Part shown: piece after piece, positions 11,910 through 12,595 of the stretch | Numbering within the stretch: position 1 is the first letter of the stretch | Layout of the letters: every line of letters begins with the position of its first letter | Source of the DNA: an uncultured Clostridia bacterium | GTDB taxonomy: Bacteria > Bacillota > Clostridia > Christensenellales > Borkfalkiaceae | Direction of reading: 5' to 3' | Assembly (NCBI GenBank): GCA_944354085.1 | Contig: CALVPW010000124.1 | Location: 1-12,595 of the forward strand | DNA: 12,595 bases | Translations under genes and position numbers: made by a program | Notes under the pieces: generated by a model | Database searches by the model: none | The model's input: the letters and a program-made list of their open reading frames with translations, nothing else | What the model was told of the DNA's origin: nothing

Positions 11910-12595
11910 CCTCCCCCCTTTCCCGCCGCAGCGTGCGGAAGAGTTCTGCAAATCGCTCGCCGCGCTGTTCGTAGCTTTGGAAGGCATCGAAACTCGCCGA
12001 CGCGGGGCTCAAAAGCACGTTCTGCCCGGGGCGCGCCGTCATGAACGCGATACGCACCGCCATATCGAAGGCGCGGCAGAGCGTCACGCGGGTAAAATCT
12101 GCCTTGACCGCCGCGTCCAGGATGCGGAAGGCGTTCTCGCCGCAGATGACCGCATGCACCACGCCGCTCTTTTTGAGCGCCTCAAAGAGCGGGGCGTACG
12201 AATACCCCTTATCTTTTCCGCCGAGCAGCAGCACGCTCTCCCCCTTGACGCTCGCGACTGCCTTGATCGCCGCATCCACGTTCGTCGCCTTGCTGTCGTC
12301 GATGAACGTGACGCCGCCCACCGTGCCGAGCTTTTGCAGACGGTGGCTCACGCCGCTGAAACGCGCGAGCGCCGTCCCGATCGCCTCGTTCCCGACCCCC
12401 ATCAAGCGCGCGGCGCAGATCGCCGCCAGCGCGTCCGCCGCGTTGTGCTCGCCTTCGAGCGGAAAATCGGAGAGCGAGAGGATGCGTTCGCCGCGAAAAT
12501 AAAAGGCGCCGTCGCGGACGTATGCGCCGTTCGTCTCCTCCGAAAGCGAAAACCAGACGACGTGCGCGCGCGTTTTTTCGGCAAACGTACGGACG
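11890..12595 (-). CDS. murD: UDP-N-acetylmuramoylalanine--D-glutamate ligase, C-terminal part (cut by window edge)
   Basis: MurD adds D-glutamate to UDP-MurNAc-L-Ala with ATP, in the cytoplasmic stage of wall synthesis. The frame is open to the right edge of the window, so the N-terminal UDP-binding domain and P-loop are missing; about 235 residues are visible. They include the end of the central ATPase domain, with FPLEGEHNAADALAAICAA (the family's GxHNxxNxxAA helix). The C-terminal domain follows with FSGVSHRLQKLG, FIDDSKATNVDA (phosphate and metal site of Mur ligases) and LLSPASASFDAFQSYEQRG, a MurD-specific stretch resembling LLSPACASWDMF. An internal ATG at 12402 is not the true start. 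It ends inside ftsW with a 20-base overlap and is the first visible gene of the murD-ftsW-murA-ftsQ unit, whose promoter lies outside the window. Confidence 0.95.
   Translation of the reverse strand, partial: VRTFAEKTRAHVVWFSLSEETNGAYVRDGAFYFRGERILSLSDFPLEGEHNAADALAAICAARLMGVGNEAIGTALARFSGVSHRLQKLGTVGGVTFIDDSKATNVDAAIKAVASVKGESVLLLGGKDKGYSYAPLFEALKKSGVVHAVICGENAFRILDAAVKADFTRVTLCRAFDMAVRIAFMTARPGQNVLLSPASASFDAFQSYEQRGERFAELFRTLRRERGEDGADAE

Noticed and set aside
1..12595. Mobile elements, CRISPR arrays, tRNA or rRNA genes, riboswitches
   Set aside because: No transposase, integrase, terminal inverted repeats, spaced direct repeats, tRNA-like cloverleaf or long structured leader was seen; gaps between genes are short and explained by promoters and terminators.

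Overview
This is a GC-rich bacterial chromosomal segment made almost entirely of housekeeping genes. It is densely packed, with no mobile element, CRISPR array, tRNA or rRNA visible. The gene complement (a dcw cell-wall/division cluster ordered murD-ftsW-murA-ftsQ then ftsA-ftsZ, a cyclophilin, a ComEB-like dCMP deaminase), the strong GGAGG ribosome sites and the sigma-A-type promoters suggest a Bacillota (Firmicutes) member, probably an uncultured Clostridia-like lineage. That placement is an inference from gene order and style, not a phylogeny.

Layout, left to right. (1) Positions 1-2928, minus strand: a unit read from right to left as dCMP deaminase, cyclophilin-type prolyl isomerase, purB, then galE. 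The galE gene is cut by the window edge and probably also has its own promoter. The unit starts at a perfect-consensus promoter (2952-2980). (2) Positions 3043-5100, plus strand: groES-groEL, divergent from unit 1, with its own promoter, two phased A-tracts and a strong terminator. No CIRCE operator is visible. (3) Positions 5134-8608, minus strand: ftsA-ftsZ from a second perfect-consensus promoter, then an intrinsic terminator lying directly against the ribosome site of an inositol-monophosphatase-family gene. (4) Positions 8673-12595, minus strand: murD (N-terminal part outside the window), ftsW, murA and ftsQ, closed by an intrinsic terminator.

Units 3 and 4 together supply late peptidoglycan-precursor synthesis (MurD, MurA), the septal glycosyltransferase (FtsW), its divisome partner (FtsQ/DivIB) and the cytoskeletal Z-ring with its membrane anchor (FtsZ, FtsA). 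A murG gene, often found between ftsW and murA, is absent here; a GC hairpin around the ftsW stop codon occupies that junction. FtsA is the most divergent protein, with eroded nucleotide-binding motifs.

I see no clearly new system. The points most worth checking are the FtsA degeneration, the terminator placed against the IMPase ribosome site, the curved-DNA signature upstream of ftsAZ, the ftsW/murA hairpin and the groESL promoter without CIRCE.
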